A stretch of 39,329 nt of DNA from Myxococcales bacterium (GCA_005777185.1 SXNL01000204.1:1-39329), one strand, 5' to 3'; shown: positions 1 through 8,919, counted from the stretch's first letter. Translations and numbers: made by a program. Notes: generated from the sequence alone by a model not told the origin.

Positions 1-129
1 GACGTCGCGGCCCGCGTCGGCGGCCGCGGGCGCGGGTGCGGCGGCGGAAGAGCCGCACGCGGCGCCGACCGCGACCGCGAGGAGCGGGGCGCCGACGACC
101 GCCAGGCGAGACGAGCCGAGGGCGTTCAC
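1..129 (-). CDS. Partial lipoprotein (N-terminus only)
   Basis: Only the first 43 codons lie in the window; the gene continues past the left edge. It starts with GTG at 127-129. The peptide opens with a hydrophobic stretch leading to VGAAC, a good lipobox, followed by a low-complexity Ala/Pro linker. This is the pattern of a type II signal peptide, so an exported, lipid-anchored protein is expected. Its function cannot be read from this fragment. It follows the aldolase/dehydrogenase gene on the same strand after 30 nt. A TGCTACAGT element lies 6 nt before the start, so it may have its own promoter and almost no leader. Confidence 0.7.
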   Translation of the reverse strand, partial: MNALGSSRLAVVGAPLLAVAVGAACGSSAAAPAPAAADAGRDV

Positions 130-135
130 GTGGGT

Positions 136-144
136 ACTGTAGCA
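136..144 (-). promoter_or_regulatory. Candidate extended -10 element before the left-edge lipoprotein
   Basis: The minus strand reads TGCTACAGT, an extended -10 (TGn plus TACAGT, 4 of 6 to TATAAT). The hexamer ends 6 nt before the GTG at 129. No -35 is visible at 16-18 nt. The spacing would place transcription start at or next to the start codon. Inferred from sequence only. Confidence 0.35.
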
Positions 145-159
145 CTCCGGGGCACGACG

Positions 160-2247
160 CTACCGCACGAAGGCTGCCGCGTTGCCCCCGTCCACCGTGA
201 GGATCGCGCCCGTGGTCGAACGCGCCGTCGCGAGATAGGCGAACGCCTGCGCGACGTCGCGCGCGGTGACCTCGCGGCCGAGGAGGTTCGCGCGGAAGTA
301 GTCGTCCACGCCGACGCCGCGCGCCTTCGCTCGAGAGGCCACGAAGTCGGGCGTGAACAGGCCCGTGCGGACGCGGTCCGCGTTCACGGCGTTCGAGCGG
401 ACCCTGAAGGGCGCGAGGTCGATCGCGTACTGGCGCATCAGCGCGACGAGCGACGCCTTGGCGACGGCGTACGGCCCGAAGCCCGGCCCGGGGTTCAGCG
501 CCGACTTGCTCGCGTTGAACAGGAGGCAGCCGCCGGTCCCCTGGGCCTCGAACACCCGGCTCGCCGCGGACGCCACGCGCGCGTGGGACAGGAGGTTCAG
601 GTCGAGGGACGCCCTGAGGCGAACGATCCCCTCGGGCGTGTCGACGCGCCCCTCCGCGGCGGCGCCCGCGTTGCTCACGACCACATCGAGCCCACCGAAG
701 CCGAACACGGCCGCGCGCATCGCCGTGGCGACCGCCGCGTCCTCGGTGACATCGCACACGGTCGCCAGGAGCCGATGCCTGTATTTTGCATACATCGCGT
801 CGCGGACCGTGGAGAGGGCGGCGGGATCGCGATCGGTCAGGACGACGTGCATCCCGGCCTCGAGGACCGCGCGCGCGGTCGCCTCGCCGATGCCGGAGGC
901 AGCCCCCGTGACGAGGGCGATCTTGCCGCGGAGCGCGCCCGGCGGGGCGGCCCCGCTGCGGAGCTTGGCCTGCTCGAGGCTCCAGTACTCCACGTCGAAG
1001 AGATCGAGCGTGGAGACGGGCGAGTAGGCGCCCACGTCCTCCGCCGCGAGGATGACGTCGATCGTGTGCTCGTGGATGTCCGCCGCGACGGCGGCCTGCC
1101 GCCGGTCGCTCCCCACCGTGACGACGCCGACGCCCGGGACGAGCACGACGCGCGGCCAGGGATCGAGCATCGAGCACGACGCGCCCCTCGCCTCGCGGCA
1201 CGAGCGGAAGTAGGCCTCGTAGCGGGCCGCGTAGCCCCGGATGGCCCCGAGGAGGTGCTCCCTCAGCGCGGCCGGCGGGACCGCCGTCGCGTCCACGAGG
1301 AGCGGCCAGGGCTTCGTCCGGATGACGTGGTCCGGGGTCGCGCAGCCGCGCGTCAGGAGGTCCGCCGCGTCCGGACGGTCGAGCATCGCGATCGTGCGAT
1401 CGCCGGTGCGGAGCGCGAGGATCGGCCCCGCCTCGTCCGGGAGGCCCTGCGACGCCGCGAGCGCGCCTCGCAGGGCCGGCAAGAGCGCCTGGGCGAGCGC
1501 GAGGTCCGGGTCGCGCGCCACGAACGCCACGGTCCGCATCCGATCGATGCGATGGCGCTCCGCGCGCGTGACCATGTCGATCATGCGCGCGTAGCTCTCC
1601 TTCGCCGTCGCCCCGAACGTGAAGATACCGTGGCGCTCGAGGATCATCACGGTGGGCGCGACGCCGGCGGCGACGACCTCCGCGTGAGCCTCCGCGCAGC
1701 GCTTCGCCAGCCCGAACCCCGGCATCACGTACGGGACGAAGACGAGACCGGCGCCGTAGATCTCGAGGCAGATCTCGCGCGCGCGCTCCTGGTCGGCCAC
1801 CGCGAGCACCGCGTCCGCGTGCGTGTGATCGATGTACGCGTACGGTAGCGCGGCGTGGAGCAGCGCCTCGACGCTGGGCGTCGGCGCGGCCGCATCGAGG
1901 AGCGCGAGCCGGAGGCCGTTCACCATCACCTCATCGGTCATCGCGGGCTGATCGAGGAGGCGGAGGAGGTGGTCCATCCGCGCCGCAGGGTGGCCGGCGG
2001 GATCGATCGTGGCGAGATCCCAGCCCGAGCCCTTGATGAAGAGGACGTCGACCTCCTCGCCGAGCGCCGTGCGCGCTCGCGCCTTGACCGACGTGTTCCC
2101 CCCGCCGTGGAGGACGAGGGCGGGATCCTGGCCGAGGAGGCGTGAGGAGTAGGTGCGCCACGCGAGGGCCTCGGTCGCCCCGTCGCCGGTGCGCGCAAGC
2201 TCGCGAACGAAGCTTCCCGCGTCGTCGTCGTCCCAGCGGCCATCCAT
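160..2247 (-). CDS. Bifunctional class II aldolase / short-chain dehydrogenase (RhaEW/YuxG-like)
   Basis: This 695-aa protein fuses two enzymes. The N-terminal part (about residues 15-400) is a class II aldolase/adducin domain with HGGGNTS, GSGWDL and a zinc-binding HTHAD segment. The C-terminal part (about 440-695) is a short-chain dehydrogenase with the TGAASGIG nucleotide loop, an SNAG segment, a YAVAK catalytic pair and a TVDGG end. The architecture matches bifunctional rhamnulose-1-phosphate aldolase/L-lactaldehyde dehydrogenases, which cleave a sugar phosphate and oxidise the aldehyde product. No other rhamnose or fucose genes are visible, so the substrate is uncertain. ATG at 2247 is preceded after 7 nt by TACCCT. 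The gene lies 13 nt downstream of a lipoprotein gene and could be read with it. Confidence 0.88.
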   Translation of the reverse strand: MDGRWDDDDAGSFVRELARTGDGATEALAWRTYSSRLLGQDPALVLHGGGNTSVKARARTALGEEVDVLFIKGSGWDLATIDPAGHPAARMDHLLRLLDQPAMTDEVMVNGLRLALLDAAAPTPSVEALLHAALPYAYIDHTHADAVLAVADQERAREICLEIYGAGLVFVPYVMPGFGLAKRCAEAHAEVVAAGVAPTVMILERHGIFTFGATAKESYARMIDMVTRAERHRIDRMRTVAFVARDPDLALAQALLPALRGALAASQGLPDEAGPILALRTGDRTIAMLDRPDAADLLTRGCATPDHVIRTKPWPLLVDATAVPPAALREHLLGAIRGYAARYEAYFRSCREARGASCSMLDPWPRVVLVPGVGVVTVGSDRRQAAVAADIHEHTIDVILAAEDVGAYSPVSTLDLFDVEYWSLEQAKLRSGAAPPGALRGKIALVTGAASGIGEATARAVLEAGMHVVLTDRDPAALSTVRDAMYAKYRHRLLATVCDVTEDAAVATAMRAAVFGFGGLDVVVSNAGAAAEGRVDTPEGIVRLRASLDLNLLSHARVASAASRVFEAQGTGGCLLFNASKSALNPGPGFGPYAVAKASLVALMRQYAIDLAPFRVRSNAVNADRVRTGLFTPDFVASRAKARGVGVDDYFRANLLGREVTARDVAQAFAYLATARSTTGAILTVDGGNAAAFVR

Positions 2248-2254
2248 CGAGACG

Positions 2255-2260
2255 AGGGTA
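2255..2260 (-). promoter_or_regulatory. TAnnnT hexamer before the aldolase/dehydrogenase
   Basis: The minus strand reads TACCCT directly after the upstream gene's TAG stop and 7 nt before the ATG at 2247. It fits the TAnnnT pattern seen before several other starts in this window. No -35 is visible. A weak individual call; its support comes from the recurrence. Confidence 0.25.
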
Positions 2261-2653
2261 CTAGATATCGCCCTCGTAGACCTCGGCCTCGACCTCGCGC
2301 ACGATCTGACCGCCCGCGACGAGCCGGAGCGCCGTCCGGCCCGGATGGAGGCCGAGGACGGCGTAGTCGTCGGGTCCGGAGACGACGCGATCGACCTCCA
2401 TCAGGCTCGGGTCGACGGGGATGATGTCCCCGTCCATGCGCCGGCCCTCGGTGTCGAACGCGACCACATGCGCCTTGACGACCGCGCCGTGGGGGACGCG
2501 GAAGCGCAGCGTCGTGGCCTCGCCGCCGGACGGCTTCACGACCTGGTCGACCGTGTGGTTCCGGTACGACGGGCCGGCGGTGCAGCCCCCGAGGAGGGCG
2601 AGGGGGACCGCCAGCGCAAGGATGTAACATGCACGCTTCAACCTGGTCTTCAT
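2261..2653 (-). CDS. Small lipoprotein with Ig-like beta-sandwich features
   Basis: The 130-aa product has a positively charged start, a hydrophobic core and a lipobox ending LLGGC, so Cys24 is the expected lipidation site. The mature part of about 105 aa is rich in beta-forming residues. It ends in a pattern (GRTALRLVAGG then EVEAEVYEG) like the last strands of bacterial Ig-like (Big) domains. No catalytic motif is visible; a structural or binding role in the envelope is likely. Its ATG at 2653 overlaps the TGA of the upstream lipoprotein gene (ATGA), so the two are translationally coupled and probably act together. Confidence 0.75.
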   Translation of the reverse strand: MKTRLKRACYILALAVPLALLGGCTAGPSYRNHTVDQVVKPSGGEATTLRFRVPHGAVVKAHVVAFDTEGRRMDGDIIPVDPSLMEVDRVVSGPDDYAVLGLHPGRTALRLVAGGQIVREVEAEVYEGDI

Positions 2654-3339
2654 GGCCCCGTCACCTCCACGTCGATCTCACGCGAGAGCCCGGCGCCCTC
2701 GACCCTCAGCCGCGTGGCGCCGCGCGAGCGCGCGACGACCTCCCAGCGGCCACGATCCTTCTGCTCGAGCGCGGCGACCGAAGGGTCCACCGACTTCCAG
2801 TCGAACCCGACCTCGCCGGCGAGCTGGAGGTCGCCCGAGCTCACGAGCACGGGGCGCAGCGTCGCGCGGGCCCCGGTGTACGCGAGCGTCAGCTTGAACG
2901 TGTCCGTGTCCGCGCTCGTCGGCAGCTTGATCCTGGCCGCACGGAGGATGCGGGTCATGGAGAAGTCGACGAGCTCGCCCGATGCGTTGCGCGCCACGAA
3001 GCCACCCCAGCCGGGCTTGATGGCGACGAACGACGGCGGCTCCGTGTCGACCGTGTTGATGATGTCCTTCGCGACGGGGCGCACCGCCTCGACCGAGGCC
3101 TTGCCGCCCTTGCGCTCGAAGCGAAGGTTGAAGCGCGCGCCCGATGCGATCGCGTCGGGGAACACCTGCGCGGTGCCGTCGGCCTGGCACCTCGGCGTCG
3201 ACGCGTCGCACAGGTACTTGAAGCCGCCGTTGCCGAGCTCGCCGTTCTGCACGTCCATGGGCGTGCATCCGAGCGAGCCGAGGAAGAGCGTGGCGAGCGC
3301 GGTGAGCGCGCACGGACGCATCGCGTTCGAGAACCTCAT
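2650..3339 (-). CDS. Lipoprotein with Ig-like C-terminal region
   Basis: The 229-aa product starts at ATG 3339, with AGGAG placed just upstream. An in-frame opening continues to 3627, but that extension is low-complexity and leaves the signal peptide internal. The signal peptide ends in GSLGC (Cys25), a lipobox. The mature part has two early cysteines (YLCDA, PRCQA) that could form a disulfide. It ends in an Ig-like pattern: AALEQKDRGRW, then GATRLRVEG and REIDVEV. It overlaps the next lipoprotein gene by 4 nt. Function unknown; probably an exported structural or adhesive protein. The two neighbours resemble each other in their last strands, so they may be old duplicates. Confidence 0.75.
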   Translation of the reverse strand: MRFSNAMRPCALTALATLFLGSLGCTPMDVQNGELGNGGFKYLCDASTPRCQADGTAQVFPDAIASGARFNLRFERKGGKASVEAVRPVAKDIINTVDTEPPSFVAIKPGWGGFVARNASGELVDFSMTRILRAARIKLPTSADTDTFKLTLAYTGARATLRPVLVSSGDLQLAGEVGFDWKSVDPSVAALEQKDRGRWEVVARSRGATRLRVEGAGLSREIDVEVTGP

Positions 3340-3676
3340 GAAGAGCTCCTGGACGTGAGGAAGGGAAGGATGGATGTCCCCGGCGCCGCCCACGGCACGC
3401 GTGGGAGGGGGAGGGGGCGCGGACGGCGCCGGGGAAGAACGCGGAACGCGTAGAGGAAGAAAGGGAAGGCGGTAAGGAAAGGAAGGAAGCCGGTACGACG
3501 ACGCGAGGACTACAGCAACGCCCGTGCCGGACGCGATTTTCGCCACAAAAGTCCCGCTCGTCGACCGGCGCGGCGGCCGGCAACCTCCGCGCGAGGGCGT
3601 ATCACCTGACACGACGGCCATGCGCACGTCTTCGCGCGGCTACAGGGTCGCTCGACACGCGCCACCCCCGCCGACC
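3340..3676. other. Gene-free stretch with G-rich and polypurine segments
   Basis: I see no credible gene here. On the plus strand 3403-3417 holds three runs of G (3, 5 and 5) separated by single A residues, with a fourth G run at 3431-3434. From 3452 to 3489 the strand is almost pure purine. On the opposite strand this is a CT-rich leader for the lipoprotein gene starting at 3339. A small AT-rich island lies near 3534-3550. No clear promoter for the lipoprotein operon could be assigned. Confidence 0.6.
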
Positions 3677-3706
3677 TTGACGCCGGCCCCGGTTTGCCGG
3701 TAAGTC
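3677..3706 (+). promoter_or_regulatory. Possible tRNA-Val promoter
   Basis: TTGACG at 3677-3682 is a good -35 hexamer (TTGAC). The region 17-18 nt downstream reads GTAAGTC, a weak -10. The distance to the tRNA 5' end (3749) fits a short precursor leader. Called from position and the -35 match only. Confidence 0.35.
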
Positions 3707-3748
3707 ACCGTCTCTCACCGGCGTGGGCCTCGCGGCCTCCGGCGGCGA

Positions 3749-3820
<72 letters not shown>

Positions 3821-3842
3821 CGAAGACATAGGGGAGCCGCCC

Positions 3843-5243
3843 ATGGACCCGACCATCGACATCTCCGGCGCCGATGCGCGACGTCCGGCGCCGGTGGCGC
3901 TGAAGATCGTGGTGCTCGCGGGGCCCGACGAGGGCAAGGAGGCGCCCATCCGGGCCAGTTGCGACGTCGGGACCGATCCCGGGTGCGACTTCCCGCTGAC
4001 GGACTCCTCCATCTCGCGGCGACACGCGCGGATCTCGATCGACCGCGGGCGCATCCTCGTGCGCGATCTCGAGAGCCGGAACGGGACGTTCATCGGCGAC
4101 GCGCGCGTGCGCGACGCCACCCTGCCGCTCGGCGCCGTGCTCCGGCTGGGGCGCACCCGCGTGGCCATCCAGCCGCGGTGGCTCGTCCGCGAGATCGCAC
4201 CGTCGACGGCGCGGGGTTTCGGTGAGCTGTACGCGGAGTCGCTCGCGATGCGGGAGGTGTTCGCGGTGCTCGAGCGTGTGGCCGAGAGCGACCTGCCCGT
4301 CCTCGTCGAGGGAGAGCGGGGCACCGGAAAGGCACTCGTGGGCCGAGCGCTTCACGCGGCCTCCGCGCGAGCGAAGGGGCCCTTCGTCGCCTTCGACTGC
4401 GCCGTGGCCGCCTCCGACCGCGTGGCGCTCGACCTCTTCGGCCCCGAGGGTGTGGTGGCGGAGCCCGCCGCGTTCGGGGCCGTCGGCGACGTGCCAGGAG
4501 ACGAGGGCGCCTTCCAGCAGGCGCGCGGCGGGACGCTCTTCATCGAGGAGGTTGGCGCGCTCCCGGTCGAGCTACAGCCTCGGCTCCTTCGCGCGCTCGA
4601 GACCCGTGAGCTCGTCGCGTCGGACGGCGCGGCGCGACCCGTCGAGGTCCGCGTCGTCGTCTCCACCAGCCGGGATCTCCGCGCGGAGGTCGAGCGCGGG
4701 CAGTTCCGGGCCGATCTGCTGCATCGCCTCGACGTGGTCCGGGTACGCATCCCTCCCTTGCGCAGCCGCCCCGAGGACATTCCCGGCCTCGTGGCCCGCA
4801 TGCTCGTCGGGAAGCTCCCCGCCCGTGACGAGCCCGGGGGCGAGAACATGCAGAAGCTGCTCGGGCATCCGTGGCCCGGCAACGTCGCCGAGCTGAAGGA
4901 GGTCGTCGAGCGTGCGGCCCGCGCGGGCGCCGCGGCGACGGGGAAGCGCAAGGCCCCGCCGTTCGCCGACCTCGTCTTCGATCTCGGCCCGATACCCTCC
5001 GCGCCGGCGACCCTCGGCACCGACCCGCCGGGCGTGTCCGGGCCCGCCCCCTACGCGGCCGCTCGCGGCCAGCTCCTCGCGAGCTTCGATCGTGCGTTCG
5101 TGGCCGAGCTGACCCGGCGCTTCGGCGACGATCTCGACGCCGCGGCGCGCGCGGCGGGCATGGCGCGCACGGATCTCGACGCCCTCCTGCGCCGTACCGG
5201 CCGCGCGGGACCGCAGAACCAGGGCGAAGACCAGGCTACTTGA
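3843..5243 (+). CDS. FHA domain / sigma-54-type AAA+ regulator lacking a GAFTGA motif
   Basis: The 466-aa product starts with a forkhead-associated domain (about residues 20-100: SISRRHARI and LESRNGTFI), which binds phosphothreonine peptides. An AAA+ domain of the sigma-54-activator type follows (about 125-365). It has a P-loop GERGTGKA, Walker B GGTLFIEEVG, the LHRLDVVRVRIPPLRSR segment with putative arginine fingers, and a HPWPGNV sensor II. The GAFTGA loop that contacts sigma-54 is not recognisable; its place holds AAFGAVG. The C-terminal 35 residues resemble a Fis-type helix-turn-helix. It could be a DNA-binding regulator that responds to Ser/Thr kinase signalling without activating sigma-54. 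GGGGAG precedes the ATG. Confidence 0.88.
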   Translation: MDPTIDISGADARRPAPVALKIVVLAGPDEGKEAPIRASCDVGTDPGCDFPLTDSSISRRHARISIDRGRILVRDLESRNGTFIGDARVRDATLPLGAVLRLGRTRVAIQPRWLVREIAPSTARGFGELYAESLAMREVFAVLERVAESDLPVLVEGERGTGKALVGRALHAASARAKGPFVAFDCAVAASDRVALDLFGPEGVVAEPAAFGAVGDVPGDEGAFQQARGGTLFIEEVGALPVELQPRLLRALETRELVASDGAARPVEVRVVVSTSRDLRAEVERGQFRADLLHRLDVVRVRIPPLRSRPEDIPGLVARMLVGKLPARDEPGGENMQKLLGHPWPGNVAELKEVVERAARAGAAATGKRKAPPFADLVFDLGPIPSAPATLGTDPPGVSGPAPYAAARGQLLASFDRAFVAELTRRFGDDLDAAARAAGMARTDLDALLRRTGRAGPQNQGEDQAT

Positions 5244-5286
5244 AAGGGACGGAGACCCTCGATACGCTGACGGCGGGAGGGCTGCC

Positions 5287-8200
5287 ATGCGCCTTGCGAT
5301 TCGACGGCTCCTTCTGACGGCGTTCTTCCTCCCCGCGGTCGTGACCTGCGGTCACGCTGTCGATGTGCCAGACGCCCCGGGCGCTCCCGCGCCGGCAACC
5401 CCACGGGTGTTCGTGTCGTCACGCACGGCCGCGGGTCTTCCGCGCTTCATGGTGGCGACATCGCACCAGCCCGTCCCGCGCCACATCACGCTCGCCGAAC
5501 CCGCGGGCCGCTGGCACCTCGCGCGGCACGCGGGCGAATACGGCGCCGCGCCGGTCCTGGCCGAGGCCGCCGCGCTGAGGGACGTGCACGACACCGGCCG
5601 CGGCGGCGTGATCGCCCGCTTCACGCAGCGCGTCGCTGGCATCGAGGTCCACGGTGGGGACGTGAAGGTGCTCATGCGGCGGGACCTTTCTCTCGTCGCG
5701 ATCTCGGGCGCGCTCGAGGCACCGGACGTGCGCGGCTCGTTCGTGCTCCGCGCGGAGGACGCCGTCGCGCTCGCGCTGCGCGACCGGCATGGTCTCCTCG
5801 CGCCCGCCGCGACCGACGTGGTGGACGAGGGGCCCGAGGACGGTGGCTTCGAGCGCCTCGGCGTTCGCGGCGGAGGCCTGCGCTTCAGCGAGCCTGCGCG
5901 CGCGCGCAGGATCCTCCACCCTGCCGACGGGGCCCTCGTGCCGGCGTGGCTCGTGGAGACCTTCCTCGCGCCGGCGCCAGGAGCCCGGCAGGAGGCGTTC
6001 GCCCACGCCATCGCCGCGGACGATGGGCGCGTGCTCGAGCGGTCCGACCTCGTGCAGGACGCGGCCTTCGAGTACCGCGTCTGGGCCGAGACGAGCGGGG
6101 TCCACCGCCCGTTCGACGGGCCCACCGTGGACTTCACGCCGCACCCCACGGGGGTGCCCGACGGTTCCTACCCGCTGCCCGCGCTCCAGAACCTGATCAC
6201 GATGGACGGCTTCAACCACAACCCGCTGGGCGGCTTCGATCCCTGGCTGCCTGCGGGGGCCACGGAGACGGTCGGCAACAACGTGGACGCCTACTCGGAC
6301 GTGAACGCGCCCGACGGCTTGTCGGCCGGGGACATGCGCGCGAGGGTCACAGCGCCTGGGTCGTTCGATCGCCCGTACGACCCGACGCAGGGCCCGCTCG
6401 CGAGCGGCGACCAGCAGATGGCGTCGGTCACGCAGCTCTTCTACGTGAACACCTGGCTGCACGACTGGTTCTACGACTCGGGCTTCAACGAGATCGCCGG
6501 CAACGCCCAGAAGAGTAACTACGGGCGCGGCGGCGCCCAGAACGACCCGCTCAAGGCCGAGGCGCAGGACTCCGCGCCCACGATGCGGAACAACGCGAAC
6601 ATGTTGACGCCCTCCGACGGGCGATCGCCGCGCATGCAGATGTACGTCTACGATCCCCTGCTGGTGCAGTCCCTCGGGACGACCCCCTCCCTCCCGGTGC
6701 CGATCACGCAGATGAGGGTGGCACCGTACGGCCCCACCGACTTCGAGGTCTCGGCCGACCTCGTGTACGCCGATCCTCCCGACGCGTGCGCCGGGGTGAC
6801 CAACGACGTCGCCGGGAAGATCGTGCTGGTCGACATCGGGGGGGGCTGCGTGTCGGCGCAGAAGGCGGCGCGCGTGGAGGCGGCGGGCGGGATCGGGATG
6901 ATCGTCGCGGACAACGTCGTCGCGGCGACGCCTCCGACCTTGTCGACCTCGGCGAGCTTCCCCGGCCCCTACGGCGCGACCTATTCGATCACGCTCGCCG
7001 GCGGTGACGCCATCAAGGCGAGCCTCGCGCTCGGCAAGGTCTCGGCGCGCCTCCTCCGGAAGACCGACACCGTCGAGCGCGACGGATCCCTGGACAACAC
7101 GATCGTGGCGCACGAGTGGGGGCACTACTTCCACAAGCGGCTCACCAAGTGCGGGACGCGCCAGTGCAACGCCATGAGCGAGGGGTGGGCCGACTTCAAC
7201 GCGCTGTACCTCGTGCTCCGCGAGGGTGACGACCCAGCCCGCGTGTACGCGCGCCCGGTCTACGCGGGCGGGTACACGGGGGACGGCGGGTACTTCGGGA
7301 ACCGGCGGTACCCGTACTCCACGAACCTCGCGAAGAACCCGCTCACGTTCCGGCACATCATGAACTCCTCGGCGCTCCCCAAGACCGCGCCGACGAAGTA
7401 CACGAGCAACCCCAACTCGGAGGTCCACGCCGCCGGCGAGGTGTGGGCGGTGTCGATGTTCGAGGTGTACGCCGCGATCCTCGGCCGCACGACCACACCC
7501 GCGCGATCGTTCCCCGCCGCCCAGCGCACGATGGCCGACTACCTCGTCGCGGGCATGAAGATGACGCCCCCCGAAGCGACGTACACCGAGCAGAAGAACG
7601 CCGTGCTCGCCGCGATCGCCGCCGCCGACAAGGGTGATCTCGCCGCAGCCGGCGCCGCGTTCGCGAAGCGCGGGCTGGGCGCGTGCGCGGTGGCGCCGAC
7701 GAACCCGGCGTCGGCCGACTTCGAGGGCGTGACGGAGAGCTCCGCCACGAAGGACGTCCGCATCCAGGACGTGACCGTGGACGACTCCGCGTACTCGTGC
7801 GACGAGGACGGCGTGCTCGATGGTGGGGAGAAGGGCCGACTTCGCGTCACGCTCGCCAACCTGGGACCCGCGCCTTCCGGAGAGGTCGAGATCCAGATCG
7901 ACGCCGCGGCGACGGGGCTCGCGCTGCCCGCCGGAACCCGCGTGAAGGTCGCCAACGTGCCCGCGTACGGCTCCGCCGTCGGGGTGCTGCCGGTCGAGCT
8001 CGGGCCGGCGACCGAGATTCGCTCGCTCCGCTTCGATGTCACCGCGCCGGGCGCTCCGTCGTGCCTCGCCCTCGTGAAGACGTCACGGACCGTGCGGGTG
8101 AACACCGATGTCCAGGCGTTCGGCTCGACGGCCGACGACGTGGAGAGCGACCAGACGGGGTGGACCGCCGGGGGCGGCTGGGGACGGCGCGCCGATAGCG

Positions 8201-8919
8201 CCACGGCCCACCACTGGCACGCGACGGCCCTCGCGCGGACGATGGACGCGACGTTGACCTCACCCCCCGTGGAGGTCGGGACGACGAAGCCGCTGCGGAT
8301 CACGTTCAAGCAGCGCTACGACTTCCAGGCGAAGGACGGTGTCCACGCCGATGGGGGAGTGCTGGAGATTTCAGACGACGGGGGCGCGACGTGGAAGGAC
8401 GCGTCCTATCTGGGCCCCGTCGGCTACCCCGGGGAGATCGCCTCGGGCACTGGCAACCCCCTCGCGGGGCGCCCTGCGTGGACAGGGAAGAGCAAGGGCG
8501 CGCCCGCGTGGGACACCGCGGACACATCCCTCGGCGCAACGCTCGCGGGGAAGACGGTACGTCTCCGCTTCCGGGTGGCCACCGACAAGAACGGACCGGG
8601 ACTGCCCGGGGGCTGGGACATCGACGATATCTCCCTCGACGGCGTCGACGGCAAGCCGTTCACCGCCCTCGTCCCGAACGGCCCCCACCCCTGCCCTGCC
8701 GTGGCCACGCCGCCAGCCGACGATCCGCCCCCGAACGGAGCCACGGTGGAGCCTCCGCCGGTCGCTCCGCCCGCGCCCGCGGAGTCCGGATGTGGCGTCG
8801 GGCACGCGGCGGGACGCTCGCCTGGGCCGGGACCTCTCGGAGGCGTCGCGTCCCTCGCACTCGGCGGCCTGGCGCTCGCGCGGCGAAGAAACGCGCGCGC
8901 CGGATCGCGATCGCGATAG
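5287..8919 (+). CDS. Secreted M36 (fungalysin-type) metallopeptidase with MYXO-CTERM-like tail
   Basis: This 1210-aa preproprotein has a Sec signal peptide. A propeptide-like region of about 250 aa resembles the FTP/PepSY propeptides of M36 enzymes. The zinc site is HEWGH at 609-613 with third ligand Glu632 in SEGWADF. A PA-type insert lies near residues 500-560 (GKIVLVDIGGGC to MIVADN), ahead of the catalytic motif. Beta-rich domains follow. The C-terminus carries a Pro-rich linker, then SGCGVG, a hydrophobic helix and ARRRNAR, the layout of MYXO-CTERM surface-sorting signals. It probably degrades proteins outside the cell while anchored to the surface. A good GGGAGGG ribosome site precedes the ATG. 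A lipobox-like VVTCG is present but has Thr at -1, so lipidation is doubtful. Confidence 0.93.
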   Translation: MRLAIRRLLLTAFFLPAVVTCGHAVDVPDAPGAPAPATPRVFVSSRTAAGLPRFMVATSHQPVPRHITLAEPAGRWHLARHAGEYGAAPVLAEAAALRDVHDTGRGGVIARFTQRVAGIEVHGGDVKVLMRRDLSLVAISGALEAPDVRGSFVLRAEDAVALALRDRHGLLAPAATDVVDEGPEDGGFERLGVRGGGLRFSEPARARRILHPADGALVPAWLVETFLAPAPGARQEAFAHAIAADDGRVLERSDLVQDAAFEYRVWAETSGVHRPFDGPTVDFTPHPTGVPDGSYPLPALQNLITMDGFNHNPLGGFDPWLPAGATETVGNNVDAYSDVNAPDGLSAGDMRARVTAPGSFDRPYDPTQGPLASGDQQMASVTQLFYVNTWLHDWFYDSGFNEIAGNAQKSNYGRGGAQNDPLKAEAQDSAPTMRNNANMLTPSDGRSPRMQMYVYDPLLVQSLGTTPSLPVPITQMRVAPYGPTDFEVSADLVYADPPDACAGVTNDVAGKIVLVDIGGGCVSAQKAARVEAAGGIGMIVADNVVAATPPTLSTSASFPGPYGATYSITLAGGDAIKASLALGKVSARLLRKTDTVERDGSLDNTIVAHEWGHYFHKRLTKCGTRQCNAMSEGWADFNALYLVLREGDDPARVYARPVYAGGYTGDGGYFGNRRYPYSTNLAKNPLTFRHIMNSSALPKTAPTKYTSNPNSEVHAAGEVWAVSMFEVYAAILGRTTTPARSFPAAQRTMADYLVAGMKMTPPEATYTEQKNAVLAAIAAADKGDLAAAGAAFAKRGLGACAVAPTNPASADFEGVTESSATKDVRIQDVTVDDSAYSCDEDGVLDGGEKGRLRVTLANLGPAPSGEVEIQIDAAATGLALPAGTRVKVANVPAYGSAVGVLPVELGPATEIRSLRFDVTAPGAPSCLALVKTSRTVRVNTDVQAFGSTADDVESDQTGWTAGGGWGRRADSATAHHWHATALARTMDATLTSPPVEVGTTKPLRITFKQRYDFQAKDGVHADGGVLEISDDGGATWKDASYLGPVGYPGEIASGTGNPLAGRPAWTGKSKGAPAWDTADTSLGATLAGKTVRLRFRVATDKNGPGLPGGWDIDDISLDGVDGKPFTALVPNGPHPCPAVATPPADDPPPNGATVEPPPVAPPAPAESGCGVGHAAGRSPGPGPLGGVASLALGGLALARRRNARAGSRSR

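Noticed and set aside
130..1848. Long open frame on the plus strand opposite the aldolase/dehydrogenase gene
   Set aside because: Arg/Glu/His-rich translation with no domain; typical antisense shadow of a GC-rich gene whose minus-strand product is clearly recognisable.
3340..3627. N-terminal extension of the 229-aa lipoprotein
   Set aside because: Would bury the signal peptide and lipobox; the CT-rich sequence gives a Pro/Ser-rich low-complexity peptide, while ATG 3339 has AGGAG upstream.
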